From Spirochaetales bacterium (GTDB lineage: Bacteria; Spirochaetota; Spirochaetia; Sphaerochaetales; Sphaerochaetaceae): a stretch of 13,993 bases of DNA. The stretch is taken from positions 1 through 13,993 of the forward strand of contig JAQYFM010000240.1 in the NCBI GenBank assembly GCA_028723145.1, in the 5' to 3' direction. The notes under the pieces were generated by a model. That model searched no databases and was not told the origin of the DNA. It worked only from the letters and a program-made list of their open reading frames with translations. This document shows positions 1 to 7,338 of this stretch, piece by piece. The translations under genes were made by a program, and so were the position numbers. Every line of letters begins with the position of its first letter. Position 1 is the first letter of the stretch.

Positions 1-613
1 ATTGGATAGCAATAATATTATCCTTCTCAAGAGCTTCAATTAATCCATCATCGCTATAGCCTGAAGCAATTAATCCCTTGCCAAGCGTTTTAACACCTTG
101 GTGGTGAAGACTATTTACTCTTAAGAAGCTTCCAAAAATACTATAAAGCTGAGTATTTTCTTTAATATTTAAACCATGACATGGATTTTCATAGTCATCA
201 TAGTGCTTATGATTTTTGTTTTCTAAATCTTGATATAATGTTCCTCCAAAAGCAACATTAATTAGTTGAAAACCTCTACAGATACCCAATATTGGCTTAT
301 TATGCTTTATTGCTGCTTTCAATAAAGCGAGATGAAATTCATCTTCAAAGGTATCGGTAGGACCACAAGCATTATCTTTTTCTTCCCCATAAAATGAAGG
401 ATCTATATCTTTTCCACCTTGAAAGAGTAAGCCGTCAACAATACCCATGTACTCTTCAATGTCTTCTGTTGGTAAAAGTAATAAAGGAATGCCTCCTGCT
501 AAGGAGACAGACCTAAGATATGAATCACTTGTAATGTACCAAGAGTAATGGAAAGCACTAGGTTTGTTATCGTTTATTCTTTCTGAAACAATTCCTATTA
601 TTGGTTTTCTCAT
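1..613 (-). CDS. Gamma-glutamyl-gamma-aminobutyrate hydrolase-family protein (peptidase C26), 3' end outside window
   Basis: Translating the minus strand from the ATG at 613 gives 204 residues beginning MRKPIIGIVSERIND and still open at base 2. The protein is a class I glutamine-amidotransferase-like hydrolase of the PuuD/C26 type. Such cytosolic enzymes cleave gamma-glutamyl bonds, for instance gamma-glutamyl-GABA in putrescine breakdown. Visible motifs are DGLLFQGGKDIDP (about 60-72), the nucleophile elbow GICRGFQ with Cys112, NVAFGGTLYQDL (119-130) and VNSLHHQ (166-172). The last readable residues, IIAIQ, directly precede the place where the family has (W/F)HPE with the catalytic His and Glu, so those residues lie just outside the window. 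The ATG overlaps the stop codon of the dipeptidase gene as ATGA, which implies translational coupling; no good ribosome binding site is seen. The family is clear, the exact substrate is not. Confidence 0.88.
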   Translation of the reverse strand, partial: MRKPIIGIVSERINDNKPSAFHYSWYITSDSYLRSVSLAGGIPLLLLPTEDIEEYMGIVDGLLFQGGKDIDPSFYGEEKDNACGPTDTFEDEFHLALLKAAIKHNKPILGICRGFQLINVAFGGTLYQDLENKNHKHYDDYENPCHGLNIKENTQLYSIFGSFLRVNSLHHQGVKTLGKGLIASGYSDDGLIEALEKDNIIAIQ

Positions 614-2040
614 AAGCTTTTTAATAAGTGTCTTAAGAAACCCATTGTTCTAACAGCACTGTCATATTCGATGTGTTCATTTACAGAGTGAACATCAAAT
701 AAGTTTGGTCCGATAGATACAGAGTCCATGCCTGGAACAAGTGAGTTTATAATACCACATTCAAGACCTGCATGAATGCAAGTTACTACTGCGTCCTTTC
801 CTGTATAGTTCTTATACTCTTCTACAACCTTATTGGTTAGTGCACTATTAGTATTAGGAGCCCAAGAAGGATATGAGTCGTTATAAATAACCTTAAAGCC
901 CATAAGTTCAAATGCAGCACCAACTCTAAGAGCAGTTTCTTCTTTAGCACTTTCAACTAAAGATCGTGTTGATGAAAGAGCAGTAAGTTTACCATCTTTG
1001 TAGCTAATAATAGCAATGTTGTTTGAAGATTCAACAACACCCTTTACTGACTGGCTCATTGCTTGAACACCATTTGGAGCAAGGTAAATAGCTTCAATGA
1101 ATGCAACAGAAGTTTTATTTTTAATAGCTTCTTTAGGCATATCTTCTAAGCGTTCAAGAGTGATAGTAATACCTGGATCTTGGATTTTATACTCGTTTTT
1201 AATATCCGCTGTAATATTTTCAACAATAATTTTTATTGTCTCTTCATCTTCTTTATCAACTACAAATGTTGCATAAGCAGATGATGGTATTACATTACTT
1301 CTAGTTCCACCTTGGATATCTGTTAATGAGTAAATAGGGAAGCGATGCATTATTCTAGCTAAGAGTTTATTTGCATTTGCTCTTTCTTTATGAATTTCAC
1401 CACCACTATGTCCTCCAAGAAGGCCAGAGATAGAAAGCTTTAAGTGAACACTATCTTTATCGATTTCCTTTAATTTTACCTTCTTTTCAACATTAATCTG
1501 TAGGCCACCTGCACAACCAATATAAATAATTCCTTCTTCTTCGCTATCAATATTAATAAGTTTTCTTGATCGAATTAAATCAGCTTCAACATTATTAGCT
1601 CCGAGAAGCTTTGACTCTTCGCATACTGTAAAAAGAGCTTCAAGAGGTGGCATTTGAGGATCGTTTTCTTCTAAGAGTGCTAAAGCAAATGCAACTGCTA
1701 CACCATTATCAGCACCAAGAGAAGTATCCTTTGCTCTAATGTAGTTGCCGTCTAAAACAACTTCGATAGGATCTTTTGTAAAGTCATGTGTAGATCCTTC
1801 TCTTTTTACACAGACCATATCCATATGTCCTTGTAAGCAAATAGGATCTTTGCCTTTTGCTCCTTCTTTGAACATAATTACGTTTCCAATCTTATCTGTT
1901 TTTACTTCAATATTGCGTTCTTTTGCCCAAGAAATAAGATAGGCTCTAACACCTTCTTCATTTCCTGATTCGCGTGGAATATTTGAGATTGCTTGAAAGT
2001 ATTCCCATACTTTTTTCTCTTCAAGTTTATCGTACCACAT
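610..2040 (-). CDS. pepD: Aminoacyl-histidine dipeptidase, M20 (PepD-like) zinc peptidase
   Basis: The 476-residue protein is close to the length of E. coli PepD (about 485). It is predicted to be a cytosolic di-zinc dipeptidase that splits Xaa-His and related dipeptides. Family M20 residues are in place: LQGHMDM with His72 and Asp74, TSLGADNG with metal-bridging Asp111, CEES with the general base Glu141 and ligand Glu142, INIDSEEEG with Asp165, GLLGGHSGG with His211 from the dimerisation domain, HAGLECG with His423 near the C-terminus, and DVHSVNEHIE (449-458). The ATG at 2040 has AAGGAG eight to nine bases upstream, located inside the end of nagA, and the two genes overlap by 14 bases. The 3' end overlaps the C26 gene by ATGA. 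Dipeptidase function is well supported; preference for beta-alanyl-histidine (carnosine) is not shown. Confidence 0.93.
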   Translation of the reverse strand: MWYDKLEEKKVWEYFQAISNIPRESGNEEGVRAYLISWAKERNIEVKTDKIGNVIMFKEGAKGKDPICLQGHMDMVCVKREGSTHDFTKDPIEVVLDGNYIRAKDTSLGADNGVAVAFALALLEENDPQMPPLEALFTVCEESKLLGANNVEADLIRSRKLINIDSEEEGIIYIGCAGGLQINVEKKVKLKEIDKDSVHLKLSISGLLGGHSGGEIHKERANANKLLARIMHRFPIYSLTDIQGGTRSNVIPSSAYATFVVDKEDEETIKIIVENITADIKNEYKIQDPGITITLERLEDMPKEAIKNKTSVAFIEAIYLAPNGVQAMSQSVKGVVESSNNIAIISYKDGKLTALSSTRSLVESAKEETALRVGAAFELMGFKVIYNDSYPSWAPNTNSALTNKVVEEYKNYTGKDAVVTCIHAGLECGIINSLVPGMDSVSIGPNLFDVHSVNEHIEYDSAVRTMGFLRHLLKSL

Positions 2041-3235
2041 TTACAAACTCCTTACTTAGTAATCCTCTCTTAAGCTCTCCGTCAATAAATAAGCCACCAA
2101 GAGAGAAGTCTTGATTAATAATTGTAATGTTAGCTCTGTATCCTGGAATTAATGCACCCTTATGCTTGAAATCATAGATTCTAGCAGGGTTTGATGAAGC
2201 CATTTGAATAGCCTGGTCAATTGGAATTCCCCATGAAACAATATTCTTAATACCATTTAGAAGTGTTAACGCAGAACCAAGGAATAAATCAGGATTATCT
2301 CTACTTACAAATGCTCCATCCTTTAGTAATGCAGGAACGCCATTAGCAGTTAATTCTCCTTTCTTTTGCATGGTTGGTTTTAATGAGTCAGTAACCATTA
2401 CAATATTACTAATTGGCTTTTCTCTTAAAAGTAATTTAATTAATTCAGGGTGTACATGAATACCATCACAAATAATTTCAGCCTTCATATCCTGCTGTAT
2501 CATGATAGCACCTACACAACCTGGGTTGCGGTGGTGGAGACGGCTCATAGCATTAAAAAAGTGAGTAGTATGTAAAATACCACATTGCATACCATCCATA
2601 ATATTTTCATATGTAGCATTTGTATGTCCAGCAAGTAGTACGATACCTCTCTTTTGAGCCTCTAGAGCTAAAGTTCTCATGTGCTTAAGCTCAGGAGCAA
2701 TAGTCATTGCTACTATCTTGCCTTCACCAGCTTCATATAGCTTGTTAAAGACTTCAAGAGATACACTTTGTAATCCTTCTGGGGCTTGAGCTCCTATTCT
2801 TTCTGGAGAAATAAAAGGACCTTCAAGGTTAACACCTTCAATTATTGCACCTTTTTCTTTTCCCATTGCTGCAACAATAGCTTTTGTTGAAGCAATCATT
2901 TTATCAAGTGAATCTGTGTATACAGTTGGTAGGAATGAAGTAACACCATTATCGGCTAATGCTTCACTCATTCCTAAAATAGATTCAGGATCACAATCTT
3001 CTGTTCCATATCCCCCAATACCATGGAGGTGTGTATCGATTAATCCAGGAACAATGTAAGCTCCCTTAACATCGATGATTTTTGTCTCAGAATCATCAAA
3101 ATTTTTTTCGCCAAAGCGGCGCATCCTAAATACATCATCTATATTACCATCGCTATCGATTGAGATTGCACAATCTTTAATGACAGCAACACCAGAAATA
3201 ATAGTTCCGTTAATTAATACATATTTTATGCTCAT
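2027..3235 (-). CDS. nagA: N-acetylglucosamine-6-phosphate deacetylase
   Basis: NagA removes the acetyl group from GlcNAc-6-phosphate to give glucosamine-6-phosphate, feeding amino-sugar catabolism or cell-wall recycling in the cytosol. It is an amidohydrolase-superfamily TIM barrel. With the start used here it has 402 residues. Key residues are His69 and His71 (DTHLHG), Glu138 (NLEGPF), His204 (AGHTNATYE), His225 (HTTHFFNAM) and the catalytic Asp283 (MVTDSL), followed by LGSALTL and ASSNPAR near the end. I chose the ATG at 3235 (MSIKYVLING) because it fits the family N-terminus. An in-frame TTG at 3250 would add five residues, and neither start has a convincing ribosome binding site, so translation probably depends on coupling to the MATE gene 21 bases upstream. 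No glucosamine-6-phosphate deaminase (nagB) is in the window. Confidence 0.94.
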   Translation of the reverse strand: MSIKYVLINGTIISGVAVIKDCAISIDSDGNIDDVFRMRRFGEKNFDDSETKIIDVKGAYIVPGLIDTHLHGIGGYGTEDCDPESILGMSEALADNGVTSFLPTVYTDSLDKMIASTKAIVAAMGKEKGAIIEGVNLEGPFISPERIGAQAPEGLQSVSLEVFNKLYEAGEGKIVAMTIAPELKHMRTLALEAQKRGIVLLAGHTNATYENIMDGMQCGILHTTHFFNAMSRLHHRNPGCVGAIMIQQDMKAEIICDGIHVHPELIKLLLREKPISNIVMVTDSLKPTMQKKGELTANGVPALLKDGAFVSRDNPDLFLGSALTLLNGIKNIVSWGIPIDQAIQMASSNPARIYDFKHKGALIPGYRANITIINQDFSLGGLFIDGELKRGLLSKEFVNVVR

Positions 3236-3256
3236 AGTAAAATGATACAACTAAAA

Positions 3257-4603
3257 CTAATGCTTTGCGAGAGATTTAACCCATTTTTCACTTCTGTATC
3301 TTGGATATACAACCAATATTTTTGCAACCTCTTCTAGTGATGTCATAGCAACAACAATGTAAATAGGTAAAGCCAAGAAAGCAGCCCCTATGAAGGCCAT
3401 TGAAACACCAATAAGCCAAACACAAGATGTTTCTGCGATAAGAGAGTACCTTGTATCTCCACCAGAACGAAGAATACCGACGAAAAGTACCATGTTTAAA
3501 CTACAAAGAGGTTGGAAAATAGCCTTTACATATAAACAATAAGTAGCCATTTTTCTAATTTCATCTGAGACTTTAAACCAGGACGTAAATGTTGATGCAA
3601 ATATTGCCATAGATAACCCCATTAAGGTACCAACTAATAAAGCTATTTTAAGTGTTGTTTTCGCTCCTTTCTTCGCTCTATTTAAATCTCCGTTTCCAAT
3701 TATCTGTCCAAGTACAATGGTTGTTGCATTTCCAAGTCCCATAATAAAGACAAAGAAGAAGTTTGCAATTGATTCTGAAACGTTTATACAAGCAAGAGTA
3801 TCAACACCAAGTCTGGAATAACCAACCTTATATGCAGTCATTCCAAGAGACCAAAATATCTCATTTAATAGTACTGGAGAACATGTGATAATATACGTTT
3901 TGATAAATGATATATCCCACTTAAATGCATTAATAGATTTTATTCTAAAAGGTTCTTTCTTGATGTATGTGTATGTAAGGATTATCAACATCTCAATAAA
4001 TCTTGAAATAGTTGTTGCAATTGCAGCTCCTCGTGCTCCAAGAGTAGGGAATGGTCCAATTCCAAATATTAATAAATAGTTTCCAATAGCGTTTAATGTG
4101 AGAGAAACGAAGGTTGCAGTTAAAGGTATTACAGCTTTCCCTACTGATCTAAATGCAATGCTATGGATAAATGATATAGCAAAAAATATGTAGCTAATTG
4201 CAACTAGACGTTGATATTCAGAACTAACAGAAACTACATCCGGAGTATCAGTAAAAATATAGACTATGTATTGAGGAGTAAAAAATGAGACTAAAGCAAA
4301 AATTAAAGAAGCAATAAAAGAAATAGTAAGAGCTAATGCTGTTACTTTTTGTAGGTCATTGTGCCTTCCTGCGCCATAGTATTGACTGAAAAATATTGAT
4401 GCACCAGATGCAATACCAAAAATAAAAAGATTAACCAAAAAGAATATTTGGTTAGCAATACCAACTGCTGCAATTTGATTAGAACCTAGCTGACCTATCA
4501 TTAAGGTATCTATAAAAGATAGAGATGATGAGAGTAGGTTTTGTAGCATTATTGGAAGTGCTATTGAAAAAAGAGTCTTAATAAATAATTTATCTTGAGT
4601 CAT
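3257..4603 (-). CDS. MATE-family multidrug/metabolite efflux transporter
   Basis: The 448-residue, highly hydrophobic protein fits a 12-helix MATE antiporter of the inner membrane, which exports organic cations or metabolites against Na+ or H+. The family signature is seen in the first half (SIALPIMLQNLLSSSLSFID, then DTLMIGQLG and FGIASGASIFFSQYYGAG) and recurs in weaker form in the second (GLGNATTIVLGQIIGNGD). GILRSGGDTRYSL near the C-terminus is typical of MATE proteins. It is the promoter-proximal gene of the operon with nagA, pepD and the C26 hydrolase. The ATG at 4603 has no Shine-Dalgarno sequence. The substrate cannot be told. Its company suggests a link to amino-sugar or peptide metabolism, but co-transcription alone does not show this. 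Confidence 0.93.
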   Translation of the reverse strand: MTQDKLFIKTLFSIALPIMLQNLLSSSLSFIDTLMIGQLGSNQIAAVGIANQIFFLVNLFIFGIASGASIFFSQYYGAGRHNDLQKVTALALTISFIASLIFALVSFFTPQYIVYIFTDTPDVVSVSSEYQRLVAISYIFFAISFIHSIAFRSVGKAVIPLTATFVSLTLNAIGNYLLIFGIGPFPTLGARGAAIATTISRFIEMLIILTYTYIKKEPFRIKSINAFKWDISFIKTYIITCSPVLLNEIFWSLGMTAYKVGYSRLGVDTLACINVSESIANFFFVFIMGLGNATTIVLGQIIGNGDLNRAKKGAKTTLKIALLVGTLMGLSMAIFASTFTSWFKVSDEIRKMATYCLYVKAIFQPLCSLNMVLFVGILRSGGDTRYSLIAETSCVWLIGVSMAFIGAAFLALPIYIVVAMTSLEEVAKILVVYPRYRSEKWVKSLAKH

Positions 4604-4688
4604 TGTTTAATATTTGCTTTAAAACAAATGTTTTGCAACCCATATAATTATTGCATGTGATTTAAAAACTGGGTTAACATATCGCTGT
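4604..4688. promoter_or_regulatory. Divergent promoter region between MATE operon and lipid kinase, with inverted repeats
   Basis: This 85-base gap must start transcription in both directions. AAAACA AA TGTTTT (4621-4634) is a perfect inverted repeat, flanked by TTGC and GCAA. AACCCA (from 4637) and TGGGTT (to 4675) form a second, widely spaced pair. Neither start codon has a Shine-Dalgarno sequence. On the plus strand a weak -10 candidate TAACAT (4675-4680) ends only eight bases before the ATG, so that mRNA may be leaderless. No strong -35/-10 pair was found for either side. Confidence 0.4.
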
Positions 4689-5618
4689 ATGAAAAAAACA
4701 TCAAATATTTTGTGTATTTTAAACCCTAATGCATCAAAGGGACAGGCTATAAAAAAAGTAGATGAAATAAAAAATGCTTTTGCAAAAAGAGAGCAAAGTG
4801 TTGATATTATCTTCACAAGTCAGAAAAAACAAGCAATTGTTCTAGCTTATCAAGGTGCAGAGGATGGTTATAATATTATCATTGCGGCTGGTGGTGATGG
4901 TACTGTAAATGAAGTTGCAAATGGAATATTAAAATCCAAAAAGAAAGTTTGTTTTGGAATAATACCTATTGGAAGAGGTAATGACTTTGCTTATATTGCA
5001 AAAATTCCAACAAATATTGATGATGCCGTAAATTTAATTTTAACTACTTCAGCAAATTATATTGATGTTGGTCTTCTATATTGTGGTAATGCACTTGATG
5101 GAAGATATTTTTTAAATGGTGCAGGCTTTGGGTTTGAGCCTCAAGTTAACTTTAAGGCTTCATCATATAGAAATCTAAATGGACCAATTAGCTACCTTGT
5201 TGCTTTTCTGTATTGTTTTTGTTTTATTCCTAAGCCATATGAAATTACGATGATTGTTGATGATAAAGACATAAGTTTAAAGACTCAGCAGATTTCTGTA
5301 TGTAATGGCAGAAGAATGGGTGGTGCATTCATTATGGGGCCTAAAGCAGAAATAGCTGATGGTAAACTTGATGTAGTATATGCAAACCAACCGTTAAAGC
5401 GATTAAAGATAACAGCTTTAGCAATTAAATTTTTCTCTGGTACCCAATTAAAAACTAAATACATGAATATGGTAAATGCTAAAAATAGTGTTGAGATAAA
5501 GAGTAAAAAAGAAGAAATGTACATTCATGTTGATGGAGAAGAAATATCTAGAGATGCATCATTTTGTCGAATTGAGGTGATAAAAAAAGGATTAAGGCTT
5601 TTCTATAATGCTCAATAA
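4689..5618 (+). CDS. Diacylglycerol kinase-family lipid kinase (YegS/DagK type)
   Basis: The 309-residue soluble protein has the DAGK catalytic fold. It uses ATP to phosphorylate a lipid such as diacylglycerol, probably at the inner face of the membrane and in phospholipid turnover. Motifs in order are NPNASKG (12-18, nucleotide-loop start), AAGGDGTVNEVANG (66-79), the diagnostic GGDGT at 68-72, IPIGRGNDFA (92-101), NGAGFGFE (143-150), ADGKLDVV (223-230) and VDGEE (281-285). The length is normal for the DgkB/YegS group. It is transcribed away from the MATE operon and alone. The start has no ribosome binding site and lies very close to a possible -10 box. The true lipid substrate (diacylglycerol, undecaprenol-like or sphingoid) cannot be read from the sequence. 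Confidence 0.93.
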   Translation: MKKTSNILCILNPNASKGQAIKKVDEIKNAFAKREQSVDIIFTSQKKQAIVLAYQGAEDGYNIIIAAGGDGTVNEVANGILKSKKKVCFGIIPIGRGNDFAYIAKIPTNIDDAVNLILTTSANYIDVGLLYCGNALDGRYFLNGAGFGFEPQVNFKASSYRNLNGPISYLVAFLYCFCFIPKPYEITMIVDDKDISLKTQQISVCNGRRMGGAFIMGPKAEIADGKLDVVYANQPLKRLKITALAIKFFSGTQLKTKYMNMVNAKNSVEIKSKKEEMYIHVDGEEISRDASFCRIEVIKKGLRLFYNAQ

Positions 5619-5625
5619 TATACAA

Positions 5626-5687
5626 AGTCCCTTTTTTGTTTATGATAATTATATATTGTAAATAAAAATAGAGGGACTAAAATTTTT
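5626..5687 (+). terminator. Possible terminator hairpin after the lipid kinase
   Basis: AGTCCCT (5626-5632) pairs perfectly with AGGGACT (5672-5678). An inner helix TTTGTTTA (5635-5642) with TAAATAAA (5659-5666) has one G-U pair. AAAATTTTT follows. The T-run starts four bases after the stem, which is not ideal, so termination is plausible rather than certain. The next promoter begins just downstream. Confidence 0.4.
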
Positions 5688-5688
5688 G

Positions 5689-5717
5689 TTGACTTCGCTT
5701 TTGGAATGGATTATTCT
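5689..5717 (+). promoter_or_regulatory. Sigma-70-type promoter for the glycosidase-like gene
   Basis: TTGACT (5689-5694, five of six consensus bases) is separated by exactly 17 bases from TATTCT (5712-5717, four of six). This predicts a start near 5724 and a leader of about 50 bases before the GTG start codon. Its place right after the possible terminator supports it. Confidence 0.55.
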
Positions 5718-5764
5718 ATAGACTGAGTTTTTAGGCCTGTAAAGGTCATTTTTCTGTATATTTT

Positions 5765-5769
5765 GGGAG
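5765..5769 (+). promoter_or_regulatory. Ribosome binding site that selects the GTG start at 5775
   Basis: GGGAG lies five bases before GTG at 5775. The upstream in-frame TTG at 5763 overlaps this motif and has none of its own, so GTG is preferred. Confidence 0.6.
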
Positions 5770-5774
5770 TTTTC

Positions 5775-7199
5775 GTGGTTAAAGATTTAGTTCCCTGCGT
5801 ACATTTTTATGATCAGGATTTTGTCGATATGTATGACCGCACCTGGGTTTGGATTGAGGAAAACTGGATTCAAAACCAAGATGATGAGCTCTTTCCTAAT
5901 GGATTCTTTGTCGGGTGCAAAAGTGACGAAATAAACTTGTTTGATAACTGTATGACCTCAATTTCTTTGTCTTACAGTAATCAAAGTTTTGATGCGTATT
6001 CTCTGATAGATTTTTTCTACAAACAACAGACAGAAGATGGTCAAATATTTGAGAAATATGATAGCAAAACATTTAAGCCAATTGTCAGTGATGATAACCC
6101 AAAAGGTATTTGTCCTCCTCTTTTGCCATATGTAGAATATTGCTTCTATCATAAGATTGGAAACAAAAAGAGACTTAAGGAAGTTGTACCATATCTTGAA
6201 AAGTATTTTAGTTTTCTAGTTTCTAATTTCCAATGTCCAAATGGACTTTTCCATGTGCCTTTAAGTGCTTGTCATTTAGGAAATGTACCTAGATACAATA
6301 CATACTACCCTATCGATTTTAATGCGATGATGGCAGTTGCAGCACTTTATATGTCAAACATTGGTGATATTCTAAATGATAAAGAGTTAAGCTTCAGATA
6401 TAAGAGAGTTTATTTCTCATTAAAAACACGTATCAACAGTATGATGTGGAGCGATGAAGATCACTTCTACTATGACATTGATAAAGATGAGAAGTTAATC
6501 AAAAATAAACACATTGGTTCTTATTGGACAATGCTTGCTGAAATTCCTAATGATGAATATGCAAGTTTCTTAATTGAGGATTTAAAAGATCCAAATGAGT
6601 TTGGTACTGATAACCCATTCCCATGTGTTCCAGTTTCTAATCCTTGCTTTAGTGAAGAAGGTAATGGATATTGTGGTGGTGTAGTTCCTTTCTACACTTA
6701 TATGGTTATTAAGGGCTTAAATAAATATGATTCATTTATTTTTGCAAGAGAATGTGCAATTAGACATATGTACTTCATCCTTGATACCCTCCATCCAGAT
6801 GGTGAAACAGTAGGTGATGTATGGGAATCCTATAAGCCAAATAAAGAAGGTGCTTCACTTTCTCTTGATGGTAATTTCGTAAATACGAAGAGATATCTTG
6901 CTATGATTAGTTTGATTACAATTACTTTAATGATTGAAAACATCATTGGTCTTGAGATTTCTCTTCCAAGAAAAACTGTTGACTGGACAATGACTAGTCT
7001 TGAGTCAATGGGTATTGAAAAACTATCGTTAAAGAGAAATAACATCACAATCTTATCTAATAAAAATATTAGAGGATGGGAAATTAGACTTGAGAGTGAA
7101 AAACTGTATTACTTCACAATCATGATTCTCGATGAAAATAAGAAAAAGACACTTCCAATCCCTTCTGGTAAGTGTTCGATGTTAATTGATAAGCTATGA
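5775..7199 (+). CDS. (Alpha/alpha)6-barrel glycoside hydrolase-like protein (MGH1/GH63-GH37-like)
   Basis: The 474-residue protein lacks a signal peptide and should be cytosolic. It looks like the MGH1 six-hairpin glycosidase clan (GH63/GH37-like: glucosidases, trehalases, mannosylglycerate-type hydrolases). The early block NLFDNCMTSISLSY...QQTEDGQIFE (from about residue 55) matches the first hairpins of that clan. NVPRYN...YPIDFNAMM (170-185) and GDVWESYKPNKEG (347-359) match the active-site loops, with Glu351 as likely general base. In the loop where relatives have G(W/M)DNSPR with the acid Asp, this protein reads HLGNVPR, with Gly169 in place of Asp, so activity is in doubt. It has its own promoter and terminator and precedes a sugar-acid dehydrogenase gene. 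The substrate is unknown. Family assignment is from motif recognition and is moderately sure. Confidence 0.75.
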   Translation: MVKDLVPCVHFYDQDFVDMYDRTWVWIEENWIQNQDDELFPNGFFVGCKSDEINLFDNCMTSISLSYSNQSFDAYSLIDFFYKQQTEDGQIFEKYDSKTFKPIVSDDNPKGICPPLLPYVEYCFYHKIGNKKRLKEVVPYLEKYFSFLVSNFQCPNGLFHVPLSACHLGNVPRYNTYYPIDFNAMMAVAALYMSNIGDILNDKELSFRYKRVYFSLKTRINSMMWSDEDHFYYDIDKDEKLIKNKHIGSYWTMLAEIPNDEYASFLIEDLKDPNEFGTDNPFPCVPVSNPCFSEEGNGYCGGVVPFYTYMVIKGLNKYDSFIFARECAIRHMYFILDTLHPDGETVGDVWESYKPNKEGASLSLDGNFVNTKRYLAMISLITITLMIENIIGLEISLPRKTVDWTMTSLESMGIEKLSLKRNNITILSNKNIRGWEIRLESEKLYYFTIMILDENKKKTLPIPSGKCSMLIDKL

Positions 7200-7206
7200 T
7201 TTCTTT

Positions 7207-7236
7207 AAGGACTTCTTTATAGGAGTCCTTTTTTTT
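7207..7236 (+). terminator. Rho-independent terminator of the glycosidase-like gene
   Basis: AAGGACTTC (7207-7215) pairs with GGAGTCCTT (7222-7230), nine pairs including one G-U, around a six-base loop. T7231-T7236 continue the T-run. It starts eight bases after the stop codon. Confidence 0.88.
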
Positions 7237-7243
7237 AATAAAA

Positions 7244-7262
7244 AGTGAAACATTGTTTCATT
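7244..7262. promoter_or_regulatory. KdgR-like operator candidate (perfect inverted repeat)
   Basis: TGAAACATTGTTTCA (7246-7260) has perfect 7-base arms around one central base. With one mismatched pair the symmetry extends to 7241-7265 (A/T flanks). Bases 7244-7262 fit the KdgR box of enterobacteria, AATRAAAYRNYRTTTYATT as I remember it, at 18 of 19 positions. KdgR is an IclR-family repressor of pectin and hexuronate catabolism. The site lies just upstream of the -35 box of a sugar-acid dehydrogenase. No regulator gene is in the window, and an unrelated factor could use the site. Confidence 0.6.
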
Positions 7263-7280
7263 TTTAACTTGAAAGTTAAA
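7263..7280. promoter_or_regulatory. Second inverted repeat, overlapping the -35 box
   Basis: TTTAACTT GA AAGTTAAA is a perfect 8-base palindrome with a 2-base centre. It covers the -35 hexamer of the dehydrogenase promoter, a position suited to repression. The AT-rich composition makes chance palindromes more likely, so the role is unproven. Confidence 0.4.
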
Positions 7281-7297
7281 GATAACCATTTTATACT
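7269..7297 (+). promoter_or_regulatory. Sigma-70-type promoter of the dehydrogenase gene
   Basis: TTGAAA (7269-7274, five of six) and TATACT (7292-7297, five of six) are spaced by exactly 17 bases. This predicts a start near 7304 and a 35-base leader with GGAGG. It is the best-matching promoter in the window. Confidence 0.75.
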
Positions 7298-7308
7298 TAT
7301 TGTATAAA
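7290..7308. promoter_or_regulatory. Third inverted repeat, overlapping the -10 box and start site
   Basis: TTTATAC TTATT GTATAAA has perfect 7-base arms with a 5-base centre. It spans the -10 hexamer and the predicted transcription start. It could be an operator or a small stem at the 5' end of the transcript, and chance cannot be excluded in this AT-rich stretch. Confidence 0.35.
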
Positions 7309-7338
7309 TGAGTTATTAATAAACGGAGGATAAATATC

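Noticed and set aside
1600..1640. Cys before Glu-Glu in the dipeptidase metal site (TVCEES) instead of Asp
   Set aside because: PepD proteins vary at this position (E. coli has a Thr there as I recall), so it does not point to lost activity.
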